A stretch of 64,000 nucleotides of DNA from Rhodococcus erythropolis NBRC 15567 (GTDB lineage Bacteria > Actinomycetota > Actinomycetes > Mycobacteriales > Mycobacteriaceae): the NCBI RefSeq assembly GCF_001552595.1, contig NZ_BCRM01000010.1, positions 62,001 to 126,000 on the forward strand, in the 5' to 3' direction. A model generated the notes under the pieces. That model saw only the letters and a list, made by a program, of their open reading frames with translations. It was not told the DNA's origin and did not search any database. Below, piece by piece: positions 38,535 through 47,378 of the stretch. Made by a program: the position numbers and the translations under genes. Each line of letters opens with the position of its first letter. Position 1 is the stretch's first letter.

Positions 38535-38568
38535 AACGCCCTCACCCGCTCGCGCAGGTGGGGGCGTT
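38535..38568. terminator. Terminator between aroG and the phosphatase-like gene
   Basis: AACGCCC...GGGCGTT stem extended by CACC/GGTG with an internal mismatch. It lies 2 bp from the end of the convergent gene, and so could serve both. Confidence 0.75.
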
Positions 38569-38570
38569 CG

Positions 38571-38999
38571 CTATTTCGTGAATCGTGTGACGAATCGGCG
38601 CTGCCAGGGCATTTCGACGGCGCGAGGTGAGTAGCGTGCGCGAACGTACGCGGTGGCATCCTCACTCGGCACTCCGTCCATAATGGCAAGAGCGGCCAAA
38701 GCTGTTCCGGTGCGGCCGAATCCGCCACCGCACGCGATCTCGACTCTTTCGGTTTCCGAACGCACCCACACTTCGTGCAAGGCGCTGCGCAGCACGTCGG
38801 GATCGCTCGGCAACCAGAAATCTCGCCAGCGGACCCACACCGAATCCCACTCGGTAGCGGGAGGTTCTTTACCGGTCAGGTAGACACCGAAGGTGGGGAG
38901 AGGCCCGGAAGGAAGTGGATTGCGGAGTCCTCGACCCCGAATCGATCTCCCCGACGGCAAGTCGAGTATCCCTATGCTCTCGGGTTCCCACGTGGCCAT
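38571..38999 (-). CDS. Protein-tyrosine phosphatase-like protein
   Basis: 142 residues from ATG 38999. ACGGGFGRTGTALAALAIMDG near residue 88 is a CX5R(S/T)G phosphatase loop (Cys, Gly-Gly-Gly-Phe-Gly, Arg, Thr), but the His that usually precedes the Cys is Ala. VRWRDFWLPSD near residue 56 may supply the general acid Asp. The pattern fits the short cyclin-like or dual-specificity phosphatases. It lies between aroG and the Ser/Thr kinase gene pknL. Substrate unknown. A -10 hexamer 6 nt upstream predicts a leaderless mRNA. Confidence 0.75.
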   Translation of the reverse strand: MATWEPESIGILDLPSGRSIRGRGLRNPLPSGPLPTFGVYLTGKEPPATEWDSVWVRWRDFWLPSDPDVLRSALHEVWVRSETERVEIACGGGFGRTGTALAALAIMDGVPSEDATAYVRARYSPRAVEMPWQRRFVTRFTK

Positions 39000-39005
39000 G
39001 AATTC

Positions 39006-39011
39006 AGACTA
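39006..39011 (-). promoter_or_regulatory. -10 hexamer of the phosphatase-like gene, predicted leaderless
   Basis: TAGTCT on the minus strand ends 6 nt (GAATTC) before the ATG at 38999. Confidence 0.5.
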
Positions 39012-39026
39012 GGCCGAAGCGGACTG

Positions 39027-41090
39027 TCAGGGAATTGCGACGACGCTGACCTCGGTGCCCTTGGCAACGAGGTCGTTCTTGACGCTCTGGCTGATGATGA
39101 CCGAGCTGTCGTTCTGGGTGAGCTGACGCACGGTGATCTCGAGGCCGAGGCGGCCGAGTTCTTCGCGTGCTGAGGAGACGGAGCGGCCGATCAGCGAGGG
39201 AACCTTGACGGAGTCGGAGATGAGGAGAACAACGGAGGTGCCGGCGTTGACGGAGGACCCGACTGCGGGATCTGTGCCGATCACGCTACCGCCCTCGACG
39301 GCGTCGTCGAACGTTGTTCTGGTGGTGCTGACGGAGATACCTACCTTGTCGAGGGCGGCGCGCGCAGCGTTCTCGGACATGCCCTTCACATCGGGAATGT
39401 CAACGGGCGGTGACCCTTTGGACGTGATGACCTTGACCGAGGAGCCCACGGCAACCTCGGTTCCCGGCGCCGGGTCGAGCGCCGCCACGCCGCCGATCGG
39501 GATCTTGGAGCTGAATGTGTCCCCGCCGTCGACCGCGACGAGAGTACGGTCGGCGAGTTGTGCGCCCAGGGCCGAGACGTCGCCGCCGGCCGGAATGGGC
39601 GGGACAGTCGGACGCCCGAGCGAAGTCAGCAGCGCGACGGTCGAGCCTTTGGTAACCCTGGAGCCGGAGGCCGGGTCTGTCCCGATCACCGTGTCGATGG
39701 GTTGGGCGTCGGAGTACTGACCCTGGACGTCGGGGGAGAGCCCGGCGTCCTGCAGAGCGGTGACCGCAGTGTCCTTGGTCAGCCCGTCGATCGAGGGAAC
39801 AGCTGTATAGCGGCCCGAGCCCATCCACCATCCGCCGAAGCCCAACGCAAGCGCGAGGACCGCGATGACGAGCAGCCAGATCAGGGTGGCTCGTCGAGAC
39901 TTGCGTCGTGCTTCGACAAAATGAGCGTGCGGATCGTCAGGTCCCAGTTGGTCGTCGCCGAAATCGGAACCGTCGTCGAAATCCGAGTCGCCGTCGACCG
40001 TCGCCGGACGAGCAGTTTGTGCGGTGACCGCGCGAGTGTGCTGAATGCCACCGGGGGGAGGAGAGCCCGTGCCGAGCGCCGTGGTGGCTGCCGCAGCCGG
40101 GGCCACGCCGGACGCCAATACCGTCGTGGCACCAGGGTTCGGGCGCGCAGCAGAGTTCGGGTGTACATCCGTCGGGGGCGCAGGCGCCGGTTGTGGCCGA
40201 GCCGGGGCAACCTGCGCGCTCTGGTGCTGGGCGCTTCGACGCGGAGCCGGAACGCGGTATGACGGAAGTTCCAGTTGTTCGCTCACACTGCGAAGTGCAG
40301 CTGCCATCTCACCAGCGTCGGCGAAACGATGTGCCGGCTCGCGGTGAGTGGCTTCGGCAACCAGGCGATCGAACTGCGCCGGTACACCGGGGATGCGTGA
40401 ACCGGGGCGCGGGACATCGTCGTGGATTCGTTGGTAGGCGATGGAGAGTGACGTATCACCGGTGAACGGTGTTGTACCGGTGAGAAGTTCGAACATCAAC
40501 ACGCCGGTCGAATAGACGTCGCTTCGAGTGTCGGCAATTCCTGACGTCACCTGTTCCGGCGACAGATAGGCTGCGGTGCCGAGGATCACGCTGTTGGAGG
40601 TGGTGGTTGCTGCCGCGGCTGCACGCACCAATCCGAAGTCGGCGATCTTCACTTCGCCGGTGTCCGAGATCAAGATGTTCTCGGGTTTGACGTCACGGTG
40701 AACCAGTCCCGCTCGATGCGCCACCGCCAACGCGTCCAGGACAGGTGCCACGACTGCAGCGACGGCGTGAGGCGGCATCGGTCCGCGCTCACGAAGGAGT
40801 TCGCGCAAAGTTCCACCGTCGACGAGTTCCATCACGAGGAACACGTGATTGCGATCGCTGCCCTGGTCGTAGACGGCCACAAGGGACGGATGCTTGAGTC
40901 TGGCCACGGCCCGGGCCTCGAACTCGAAACGAGTCAGGAACGCTGGATCGCCGGCAAATTGCGGGTCCATCACCTTGATCGCGACAGGTCGATCCAACCG
41001 TGTATCGAGGCCTCGATACACGGTCGACATACCGCCGCGCGCGATCGGTGCGTCCACTCGATAGCGGCGCTCGAGCATTTCGCCGATCAA
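39027..41090 (-). CDS. pknL: PASTA-domain Ser/Thr protein kinase
   Basis: 687 residues from TTG 41090, with GGAGG 7 nt upstream; ATG 41078 is the alternative. Kinase domain about 8-275: ARGGMSTVYRGLD glycine loop, PVAIKVMD with the ATP Lys, HRDVKPENIL catalytic loop and IADFGLVRAAA. A Pro/Ala-rich linker runs to residue 395, then a membrane helix (TLIWLLVIAVLALALGFGGW, about 400-420) and four PASTA repeats outside (each starting near YTAVPSIDG, PTVPPIPAG, PPVDIPDVK and VKVPSLIG). PASTA domains bind muropeptides or lipid II. In mycobacteria PknL phosphorylates the Rv2175c protein, whose homologue lies divergently here. Confidence 0.94.
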   Translation of the reverse strand: MIGEMLERRYRVDAPIARGGMSTVYRGLDTRLDRPVAIKVMDPQFAGDPAFLTRFEFEARAVARLKHPSLVAVYDQGSDRNHVFLVMELVDGGTLRELLRERGPMPPHAVAAVVAPVLDALAVAHRAGLVHRDVKPENILISDTGEVKIADFGLVRAAAAATTTSNSVILGTAAYLSPEQVTSGIADTRSDVYSTGVLMFELLTGTTPFTGDTSLSIAYQRIHDDVPRPGSRIPGVPAQFDRLVAEATHREPAHRFADAGEMAAALRSVSEQLELPSYRVPAPRRSAQHQSAQVAPARPQPAPAPPTDVHPNSAARPNPGATTVLASGVAPAAAATTALGTGSPPPGGIQHTRAVTAQTARPATVDGDSDFDDGSDFGDDQLGPDDPHAHFVEARRKSRRATLIWLLVIAVLALALGFGGWWMGSGRYTAVPSIDGLTKDTAVTALQDAGLSPDVQGQYSDAQPIDTVIGTDPASGSRVTKGSTVALLTSLGRPTVPPIPAGGDVSALGAQLADRTLVAVDGGDTFSSKIPIGGVAALDPAPGTEVAVGSSVKVITSKGSPPVDIPDVKGMSENAARAALDKVGISVSTTRTTFDDAVEGGSVIGTDPAVGSSVNAGTSVVLLISDSVKVPSLIGRSVSSAREELGRLGLEITVRQLTQNDSSVIISQSVKNDLVAKGTEVSVVAIP

Positions 41091-41323
41091 CCCTCGACCT
41101 CCGTAATGACTATTCCTCCGTGCTTGCGATCTGTGTGGTTGTGCTCTGTGTGGTTGTGCTCTGTGTGGTTGTGCTCTGGGCGGTAGCTGTCAGCATGTAA
41201 GTAGTGGCCCCCGCCGTACGGGCGTCGATTCGCGGTCACCACGAAATCCCGGTTCACGAAATCCCGGTTCACGAAATCTCGGTTCGCGAAATCTCGGTTA
41301 CTGATACGCCGCATCCCGTCCAT
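41087..41323 (-). CDS. Candidate repeat-containing small protein coupled to pknL
   Basis: A 78-residue frame ending in a TGA that overlaps the pknL TTG (TTGA). It contains four NRDFV/A-type pentapeptides (about residues 9-28) and three HNHTE-type pentapeptides (about 50-66), both produced by 15-bp DNA repeats. It is His/Asn-rich at its C-terminal half. There is no clear ribosome-binding site or promoter, and the repeats could drive a frame by chance because 15 is a multiple of three. If real, it would be co-translated with the kinase. Confidence 0.3.
   Translation of the reverse strand: MDGMRRISNRDFANRDFVNRDFVNRDFVVTANRRPYGGGHYLHADSYRPEHNHTEHNHTEHNHTDRKHGGIVITEVEG
41130..41174. repeat. Tandem repeat, 3 x 15 bp
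   Basis: Three identical copies of TCTGTGTGGTTGTGC, at 41130, 41145 and 41160, 40 bp upstream of pknL. Confidence 0.97.
41241..41300. repeat. Tandem repeat, 4 x 15 bp
   Basis: Four copies of CACGAAATCCCGGTT (two exact, one with C to T, one with two changes) at 41241, 41256, 41271 and 41286. It differs in sequence from the 3 x 15 repeat 66 bp away but has the same period. Confidence 0.97.
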
Positions 41324-41440
41324 CGTAGCCAGCGATACCGACGCGGAAGTCTCGAGAACGTCACAGAGCGCTGTGACCCAAGCGGAGCGGCGGTTTCGAG
41401 CACTGCACCGGGCGGTACACAGCGGGCTCGCCGGACCGGA

Positions 41441-41446
41441 TAAACT
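41441..41446 (+). promoter_or_regulatory. -10 hexamer of the Rv2175c-like gene, predicted leaderless
   Basis: TAAACT ends 7 nt before GTG 41454; no ribosome-binding site is seen. Confidence 0.5.
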
Positions 41447-41453
41447 TCTCGCG

Positions 41454-41822
41454 GTGAGCGCGATTCCTTATTGTGATGATGTCCTGGATTCTTCGGTTTC
41501 CCTGTTCCAGCTGGTGGATGTGGCGAAGAACGTCGGGTTGCCGGTGAGCAAGGTTCACCAGTTGCTTCGCGATCACAAGATCATCGCAGTCAAGCGGCAT
41601 GGCGTTCTCGGTGTCCCCGAAGTGTTCTTCGGTGAGGACGGCCAGATCGTCAAGTGGTTGCCCGGTCTGCTGGCGGTGCTGCACGACGGCGGCTACACCG
41701 ATATCGAAATCCTCCGCTGGTTGTTCCTGGCCGACGATTCCCTGCCGGGGCGCCCGGTGGACGCACTGCATGGTGATCTCGCGCGTGAGGTCATCCGCCG
41801 CGCACAGGCCATGGCTTTCTGA
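41454..41822 (+). CDS. Rv2175c-like DNA-binding protein, PknL substrate family
   Basis: 122 residues from GTG 41454, chosen because the following SAIPYCDDVLD matches the Rv2175c N-terminus (GSIPAGDDVLD) and because a -10 lies 7 nt upstream. SLFQLVDVAKNVGLPVSKVHQLLRD is a winged helix-turn-helix; VPEVFFGEDGQIVKWLPGLLAVLHDGGYTDIEILRWLF and RPVDALHGDLAREVIRRAQAMAF are the family blocks. In M. tuberculosis PknL phosphorylates this protein near its N-terminus and blocks DNA binding. Here the shorter N-terminus retains few Ser/Thr, so that control may differ. Confidence 0.9.
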   Translation: MSAIPYCDDVLDSSVSLFQLVDVAKNVGLPVSKVHQLLRDHKIIAVKRHGVLGVPEVFFGEDGQIVKWLPGLLAVLHDGGYTDIEILRWLFLADDSLPGRPVDALHGDLAREVIRRAQAMAF

Positions 41823-41842
41823 GATGCCGGCCTTCTGACAAC

Positions 41843-42787
41843 TCACCTCATGCGGTTTTTCGCCGCGTAGGTTGCCGACCGGACCAGACCCGGCGCAGCG
41901 ACTCGAAGTCGCGTGCGTCCGGGAACGGACACTCGTCGATGCAGTATCCGGAAGTCGGCGCGCTCGACCTGGTCGAGAATTGCTCCGTACAACACGAAAG
42001 CCGTGCGGATCGACGGCTGGACCCGCCGATCGAGCATCGGGATGCCGGATTCAGCAGACCGATACCGCCCCCGCGTCACGGCAATGAAGTGTGCCAGCGC
42101 GCGCTTGACCCGAACGTCCACCGTTCCGGTTCTGCGCCCGTGCTCGAGCATCTCGATGTCGACCCCGAATGCGGCGAACTCGCCCGCCGGGAGATACAGA
42201 CGTCCCCGGTCGAGGTCTTCACCGACGTCGCGGATGAAGTTGGTCAGCTGAAACGCCTCACCGAGATTCGACGCGGGCACTACAGCTTCCTGCTGCGGAA
42301 CGCTCACTCCGAGAATCGGGAGCATCTGCAAACCGATGACGACGGCGGAGCCGTACATGTACTCGGCAAGCTCGTCCATCGTGTTGTAGACGGGTCGAAA
42401 CTTCGCGGTGTCGGGGGCGTCCATCCGCATGGACTCGAAGAAGGCGTCGAAGTATGCACGCGGAATGTCGAACGTCTTCACAGCATCGGCGAAGGCAGGG
42501 AGTACGCGTGTCAGGTCGAGGGGAACCGTCGACGGGAAGCCACCTGTCGCAGTGGGGTTGTCGAGTGCGGTGACGGCTGCACGTTCGACGTCGGCGAGCA
42601 CCGTGCCTCGTTCATGCGGACCCGAGGGTTCGTCCACGACGTCGTCGACGACGCGAGCAAATGCGTAGAGAGCGTGAACTGCGCGGCGTCGAGGCTCGGG
42701 CAGCAACCGAGTGGCCAGAAAGTACGTTCGGCCGTGTTCCCTCGTCACGTCCTCGCAGAATTCATAGGACGCAGACAATGCGTTCAT
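41843..42787 (-). CDS. crtB: Phytoene synthase (phytoene/squalene synthase family)
   Basis: Head-to-head condensation of two geranylgeranyl diphosphates to phytoene. 314 residues. YAFARVVDDVVDEPSG near residue 42 is the first Asp-rich motif and LTNFIRDVGEDLDRGRLYLP near 180 the second; RTYFLATRLLPEPRR lies before them. With crtI and a GGPP synthase in the same operon, the C40 assignment is sound. It starts 10 bp after mptA. Convergent with the Rv2175c-like gene. Confidence 0.93.
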   Translation of the reverse strand: MNALSASYEFCEDVTREHGRTYFLATRLLPEPRRRAVHALYAFARVVDDVVDEPSGPHERGTVLADVERAAVTALDNPTATGGFPSTVPLDLTRVLPAFADAVKTFDIPRAYFDAFFESMRMDAPDTAKFRPVYNTMDELAEYMYGSAVVIGLQMLPILGVSVPQQEAVVPASNLGEAFQLTNFIRDVGEDLDRGRLYLPAGEFAAFGVDIEMLEHGRRTGTVDVRVKRALAHFIAVTRGRYRSAESGIPMLDRRVQPSIRTAFVLYGAILDQVERADFRILHRRVSVPGRTRLRVAAPGLVRSATYAAKNRMR

Positions 42788-42797
42788 GACACGCGGA

Positions 42798-44375
42798 TCA
42801 CGCAGATTCTGACGTCGAGGGCGCCGAGGCGGCTGACGTCATTTCGATCGGTTTCTCGTGTTTGCGTCCACGAAGTCTGAGTGGATCTTCCGTCTGCAAG
42901 GACATAGCCGCGATCACGGCAGCGACGATGGCCAGAGCCACATGCGGGAAGGTGTAGAGGCCGATCGATCCGTCAGGCTGGAACACCAGCATCAGCCAGG
43001 TGGACAGCCCGGTCAGTACGGCGAGAGTCGTCGGCGACATTGCGAAACCGGCCGCTACTGCCAGCGGCCAGGAGTAGTACCAGGGGAGTGCTGCGGGGGA
43101 CAGAACGACGATGGCGACCATCACGATCACGATGCCCATGACGGCGTCGCGCTCGGTCTTGCGGTAGCGCCACCACACGACGGCGATGATCGCGATCAAC
43201 ACAACCGCCGAGATGGTCCGGGAGACTTCGAGGATGTCGTTGAAATGGTCACCGGCGAACCAGGAGGTGGCCATGGTTCCGATGTGCGCCACGATCGTGG
43301 GCAGCGAGAGCCAGTTGATGATCTTTGCCGAACCCGAGAGTGCCGTCGTCCAGCCGAGGCCGACGCCGGCGATCAGTGAGGTGGATCCGAGTACCGCCAC
43401 GAATACCGCGAAACCTGCACCGGCCGTTTTGACGAACGATCGGATCGGTGACGCCGGTTCTCGCCCGGCCGCGGCCGCGTCTTCCCGTTCGTGGATCATC
43501 CAGATCCAGACGATGAAGGGAAGTGCGACGCCCGCGGTTGCCTTGATCGCGACGGCGAGTGCGATCAGCCCGATTCCGAACAGGTGCTTGCGTTCGAGAG
43601 CGAGCGCAATGCCCGCGGCCATGAGGCCGACCATGAGCATCTCGTTGTGAACGCCGCCGATCAGGTGGATCAGGACGAGGGGATTGAGTACTGCGAGCCA
43701 CAGGGCGATCGAGGTGTTTCCGCCGAGCTTCGTCGCGAGATGGGGAACGGCCCACATCATCAGGGCGAGTCCGGGCAGCATCGTGATCCGCAACAGCATC
43801 GTGCCGGCGATGACGTTCTCGCCGGTCAGCCGAACGATGGCGTCGGCAAGGAGAAGGTGAACCGGGCCGTACGGGGTAGTTGTCGTCGTCCACACGTTGG
43901 AGACGTTGTCGAGCAGGATTCCCGGATTGACGACGGGGCCGACGGCATACGGGTCGAAGCCGTTGCGTAACAACGCGCCCTGTGCCAGGTAGGAGTAGGC
44001 GTCACGGCTGAACATGGGCACCGCGAACAGCAGCGGAAACGTCCAGACCGGGACGACGTAGCGCAGGCCGCGCAACGAGACGTCACCGCGCAGAGTCGAG
44101 CGGCCCAGTCGAACCCAGGCAGCGATCATGCACAGGACACCGATCCAGACGATGGCCGCCGACAGAATCGATCCGTGTCCGAAACGGAGCCAGGACAGAT
44201 GCATCGACTCGAGCAGCGGATCTTGGCGCCGGACGCTACCGGCACCGAATCCGCCGAACGTGATCATGACTGCGCCGAAGAAACCGAGCAGTGCACTGTG
44301 ACCTTCGGGAGTCCGAAGGAAATTGGCGGCCCTTAGGTGCCACGGTCTTTCAGTGGCTGCGGCAGAGGACGTCAT
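42798..44375 (-). CDS. mptA: Alpha-(1-6)-mannosyltransferase, polytopic GT-C type
   Basis: Extends the mannan core of lipomannan and lipoarabinomannan on the outer membrane face using polyprenyl-phosphate mannose. 525 residues from ATG 44375, with GGAGGAA 9 nt upstream. About 12 to 13 hydrophobic helices. After the second helix, the extracytoplasmic MFSRDAYSYLAQGALLRNGF holds the acidic GT-C motif (RDAYSY). Rv2174 (mptA) also lies beside idsA2, so the assignment rests on order and family. In this genome it lies between crtI and crtB. Confidence 0.9.
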   Translation of the reverse strand: MTSSAAATERPWHLRAANFLRTPEGHSALLGFFGAVMITFGGFGAGSVRRQDPLLESMHLSWLRFGHGSILSAAIVWIGVLCMIAAWVRLGRSTLRGDVSLRGLRYVVPVWTFPLLFAVPMFSRDAYSYLAQGALLRNGFDPYAVGPVVNPGILLDNVSNVWTTTTTPYGPVHLLLADAIVRLTGENVIAGTMLLRITMLPGLALMMWAVPHLATKLGGNTSIALWLAVLNPLVLIHLIGGVHNEMLMVGLMAAGIALALERKHLFGIGLIALAVAIKATAGVALPFIVWIWMIHEREDAAAAGREPASPIRSFVKTAGAGFAVFVAVLGSTSLIAGVGLGWTTALSGSAKIINWLSLPTIVAHIGTMATSWFAGDHFNDILEVSRTISAVVLIAIIAVVWWRYRKTERDAVMGIVIVMVAIVVLSPAALPWYYSWPLAVAAGFAMSPTTLAVLTGLSTWLMLVFQPDGSIGLYTFPHVALAIVAAVIAAMSLQTEDPLRLRGRKHEKPIEMTSAASAPSTSESA

Positions 44376-44473
44376 CGGTGCAGGTTCCTCCCCCGAGGAG
44401 ATCGGTGTCGATCGGCGCATGCAGCGCCCGAGTCGGTGAATCGTGGATGAATGGTCGGTTACGAGGGGCTAGT

Positions 44474-46066
44474 TTAGTTGCTCGCACGAGTGCCCACCGC
44501 GCTGGCTCGCTCGCGTGTACCGGTAATACGTTCGGCGGCGAGCCGGCCGGACAGCAGAACGGTCGGTACTCCCACCCCCGGAACGGTTCCCGATCCGGCG
44601 AGAACGACGTTGTCGAAGCCGCGGGCGAGGTTCTTGCGTCGGAACGGCCCCGTCTGGGTGAAGGTGTGTGCCGCCGCGAACGGGCTACCCGCGGCCATGC
44701 CCTTCTCGAGCCAGGTCTGCGGGGTGTCGATGTGATCGATATCGAACCCCTCGACCAGTCCCGTATAGCCACGTTCTTGCAGCGTGAGGATGATTTCACG
44801 CACGTAGGCCGGGCCGAGAACTTCCCAGTCGAGCGGCGCACTGTCCAGATTCGGGCACGGCGCGAGGACTGACAGCGGTTCACGGATCCGGCCGTCTCGC
44901 GAGAAGGCCAGGCTCGGGTCGGTCTGCGCCGGTCGGGTGACGAGCAGTGACGGATCACTCATCAGTTGCCCGCGGCCGCGGCGTGCCGTGATCTCGGCGA
45001 AGGTGCGCTTCCACGCCTCGCCGAAGTCGATCATGTGGTGTCGCTGCGCGGGCCATCCGTCGGCGACGGCTGAAGAAACAGTGCCGTGAATCACGACCGC
45101 GGACGGCGATGTACGCACCGGTCGCGGGCGCAATCGCGTATGCGGGCGCAAGAGGGAGTCCGTGACGGCCATGTCGGGGGTGAGGACTGCGACATCACAG
45201 TCGTAGCTCTCACCGTCGCGTGTGTGTACGGCACGCACGCGACGGTCGCTCGCCTCGAGTCGTTCGACCGTGCGGCCGAGATGCAGAATTCCGCCGGCCT
45301 CGGTGAAAGCGTCGGCCATCGATTCGGCGATCGTGCGCATCCCGCCCTCGGGAAAGTAGACGCCCAGTGAGGTGTCCATGTGAGCGATCGCTCCGTACAC
45401 GGCGAGGGCTCGAGATGGAGCAACGCCCGCATACAGCGCTTGGAAGGTGAAGATCCGCCGGAGGCGAGGGTCGCGGATCTTGCGATCAACCTGCCCGCCC
45501 AGTTTCCCGAATCCTCCCAGTGCGACGAGTCGGCTCAGATCCTTGACTGCGCCACGCGAATTGACCAGTCCGAGGGGAGAATCGAAGTCGGCGTCCATGA
45601 AGCGGTCGAATTCCGCGTCGAAGATGCGGTTCAGCCATCGCCGCAACGCACGGTATCGCTTCGCTTCTTCCGGCCCGCAGACACGAGAGACTTCGGCAGC
45701 CATGTCGTCGGGGTCGGCGTGAACATCGAGAGCGGTGCCGTCTGCGAATCGCGCGTGGTACGTCGGATCGAGCTTGTGCACAACGAATTTGGGGTTTGTC
45801 GAGTCGGGGTCGGCGCCGACGGCCGCAAGAGCGTCTTCGACGAGTTCGGGCATCGTGAGCACCGTTGCGCCGTTGTCGATGCTGTAGTCACTGCCCTGGT
45901 AGACACCGACTCGCCCGCCGACCGAGCCGTTGCTCTCGAGGATCGTGACATCGCGGCCGGCGCCACGCAGATACAACCCCGCAGACAGTCCGGCAAGTCC
46001 CGCGCCGACGATCACGACTCGATCGGTCGGCGAGCTGACGGTTCGAGTGCGGTGCACGTCTGCCAC
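44474..46066 (-). CDS. crtI: Phytoene desaturase
   Basis: FAD-dependent desaturase that converts phytoene to lycopene or neurosporene. 530 residues from GTG 46066, 2 bp after the idsA stop. RVVIVGAGLAGLSAGLYLRGAG is the N-terminal dinucleotide fold (residues 16-37), with VGGRVGVYQGSDYSIDNGATVL next. PGVGVPTVLLSGRLAAERI near the C-terminus is the bacterial-type phytoene dehydrogenase signature, with NVVLAGSGTVPG before it. With crtB and idsA, it covers GGPP to lycopene. A ketolase (crtO) lies 3 kb away; a lycopene cyclase is not in the window. Confidence 0.94.
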   Translation of the reverse strand: MADVHRTRTVSSPTDRVVIVGAGLAGLSAGLYLRGAGRDVTILESNGSVGGRVGVYQGSDYSIDNGATVLTMPELVEDALAAVGADPDSTNPKFVVHKLDPTYHARFADGTALDVHADPDDMAAEVSRVCGPEEAKRYRALRRWLNRIFDAEFDRFMDADFDSPLGLVNSRGAVKDLSRLVALGGFGKLGGQVDRKIRDPRLRRIFTFQALYAGVAPSRALAVYGAIAHMDTSLGVYFPEGGMRTIAESMADAFTEAGGILHLGRTVERLEASDRRVRAVHTRDGESYDCDVAVLTPDMAVTDSLLRPHTRLRPRPVRTSPSAVVIHGTVSSAVADGWPAQRHHMIDFGEAWKRTFAEITARRGRGQLMSDPSLLVTRPAQTDPSLAFSRDGRIREPLSVLAPCPNLDSAPLDWEVLGPAYVREIILTLQERGYTGLVEGFDIDHIDTPQTWLEKGMAAGSPFAAAHTFTQTGPFRRKNLARGFDNVVLAGSGTVPGVGVPTVLLSGRLAAERITGTRERASAVGTRASN

Positions 46067-46068
46067 GG

Positions 46069-47208
46069 TCAGTAGCTTCGCTTCGTGGCCGCGATCGCCA
46101 TATCGGTCAGGCGAGCCTTGGACTCTGCCGTTGCCGTGCTCGAGTCGAGGGCGTTCGCAGCTGCCTCGACGAGGGTGTCGATCTGCGTTTCGACGTCGGT
46201 GACGGCGCCAAGATCGGTGATCACCTGACGCAGAGTGTCGACTTCGTTGTCGGTCAACTGGGTGCCGATTCCGTTGCGGAGCAGTTCTGCTGCCGCCGGA
46301 TCTGCGGCGTCGGCGCGGGCAAGCGCCATCGCGAACAGGACAGTCCGCTTACCGGCGATGAGATCGTCGCCCGACGGTTTGCCCGTGACGGACGGATCTC
46401 CGAAGACACCGAGCAGGTCGTCGCGAAGTTGGAAGGCAATCCCGATGTCGGTGCCGAACGTCCGGTAGGCATCGATCAACTCGGCGTCTGCACCGAACAA
46501 TGCGGCGCCGAGGTGCAGTGGGCGTTCGATCGTGTACGCGGCGGTTTTGTAACGGTTGACCCGCATGGCTGCCTCGACGGTCTCGTCTCCGCGGGCTTCG
46601 TTGCTGATGTCGAGGAATTGGCCACCGAGCACCTCGGTGCGCATTGCCGACCAGACCGGGCTCACTCGTGCGGCCGCGTCGGGGCTGATGCCGGATTCTC
46701 GGATCATGTCGTCAGCCCAGGCCAAGGCCAGGTCGCCGAGGAGAATGGCGACGGCCTCGCCGAAGTGCGCGGAGTCGCCGCTCCACTCCTCGCCTCGGTG
46801 CTGGTCCTCGAATTCGACGTGAACGGTCGGGAAGCCGCGCCTGGTCGTTGATGCGTCGATGATGTCGTCGTGGACGAGCGCGCAGGCCTGCACCAGTTCG
46901 AGGGCCGCGCATGCACGAATCACCGCCTCCGCGTCGCTCCCGTTCGGGTCGCCTCCGGCGCCGAGCCATCCCGTCCAGGCGAACGAGGGCCGGACGCGCT
47001 TTCCTCCGCGCAGGACGAAGGCTTCGAGGGTGCTGACGGCTTTCTCGTATCCACCGCCGATATTCGAGACGAGTTCGCCGCGTGAATCGAAGAAGTCGCG
47101 GAGCGCTCCTTCGAACACGCCTGGCAGTTCGAGTGAGGTCGGATGCGGTGCGGTGTTGGTCGAACTCTGTCCAACGCGCGCGGTTCCTGCGGACAGGGTG
47201 GCCTCCAA
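46069..47208 (-). CDS. idsA: Polyprenyl (geranylgeranyl) diphosphate synthase
   Basis: Trans-isoprenyl diphosphate synthase that supplies GGPP to crtB. 379 residues from TTG 47208. The first 25 residues are low-complexity and the true start may be later. RGGKRVRPSFAW near residue 70, LVHDDIIDASTTRRGFPTVH near 115 (DDxxD) and FQLRDDLLGVFGDPSVTGKPSGDD near 260 (second Asp motif) define the family. The residues before the first Asp motif are small (ACALV), fitting a long-chain product, but length cannot be fixed by eye. First gene of idsA-crtI-mptA-crtB, divergent from metF. Confidence 0.92.
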   Translation of the reverse strand: MEATLSAGTARVGQSSTNTAPHPTSLELPGVFEGALRDFFDSRGELVSNIGGGYEKAVSTLEAFVLRGGKRVRPSFAWTGWLGAGGDPNGSDAEAVIRACAALELVQACALVHDDIIDASTTRRGFPTVHVEFEDQHRGEEWSGDSAHFGEAVAILLGDLALAWADDMIRESGISPDAAARVSPVWSAMRTEVLGGQFLDISNEARGDETVEAAMRVNRYKTAAYTIERPLHLGAALFGADAELIDAYRTFGTDIGIAFQLRDDLLGVFGDPSVTGKPSGDDLIAGKRTVLFAMALARADAADPAAAELLRNGIGTQLTDNEVDTLRQVITDLGAVTDVETQIDTLVEAAANALDSSTATAESKARLTDMAIAATKRSY

Positions 47209-47366
47209 GATCGGTATGTTCTCGCGCCGGAGGGTTACACGGAAGCGAGCTTGGGGCCCAGCTTAGTGGGGGTTGGAATCAACGGGGGTTCGGGCCGTGA
47301 ACTGCGTGATCCTGACATTCGGGATACGCAGTCCTGGGCGATGAGCTTGTTTGCAGCTGGAAAACA

Positions 47367-47372
47367 TATGCT
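47367..47372 (+). promoter_or_regulatory. -10 hexamer of metF, predicted leaderless
   Basis: TATGCT ends 6 nt before GTG 47379; there is no ribosome-binding site. Confidence 0.6.
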
Positions 47373-47378
47373 TGACCG

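Noticed and set aside
41130..41300. CRISPR array
   Set aside because: Repeats are 15 bp, directly adjacent with no spacers, and there are no cas genes.
41204..41443. A plus-strand frame through the 15-bp repeats
   Set aside because: Open only because the 15-bp period keeps frame on every strand; it runs past the Rv2175c-like promoter and has no start signal. The minus-strand frame has at least the overlap with pknL.
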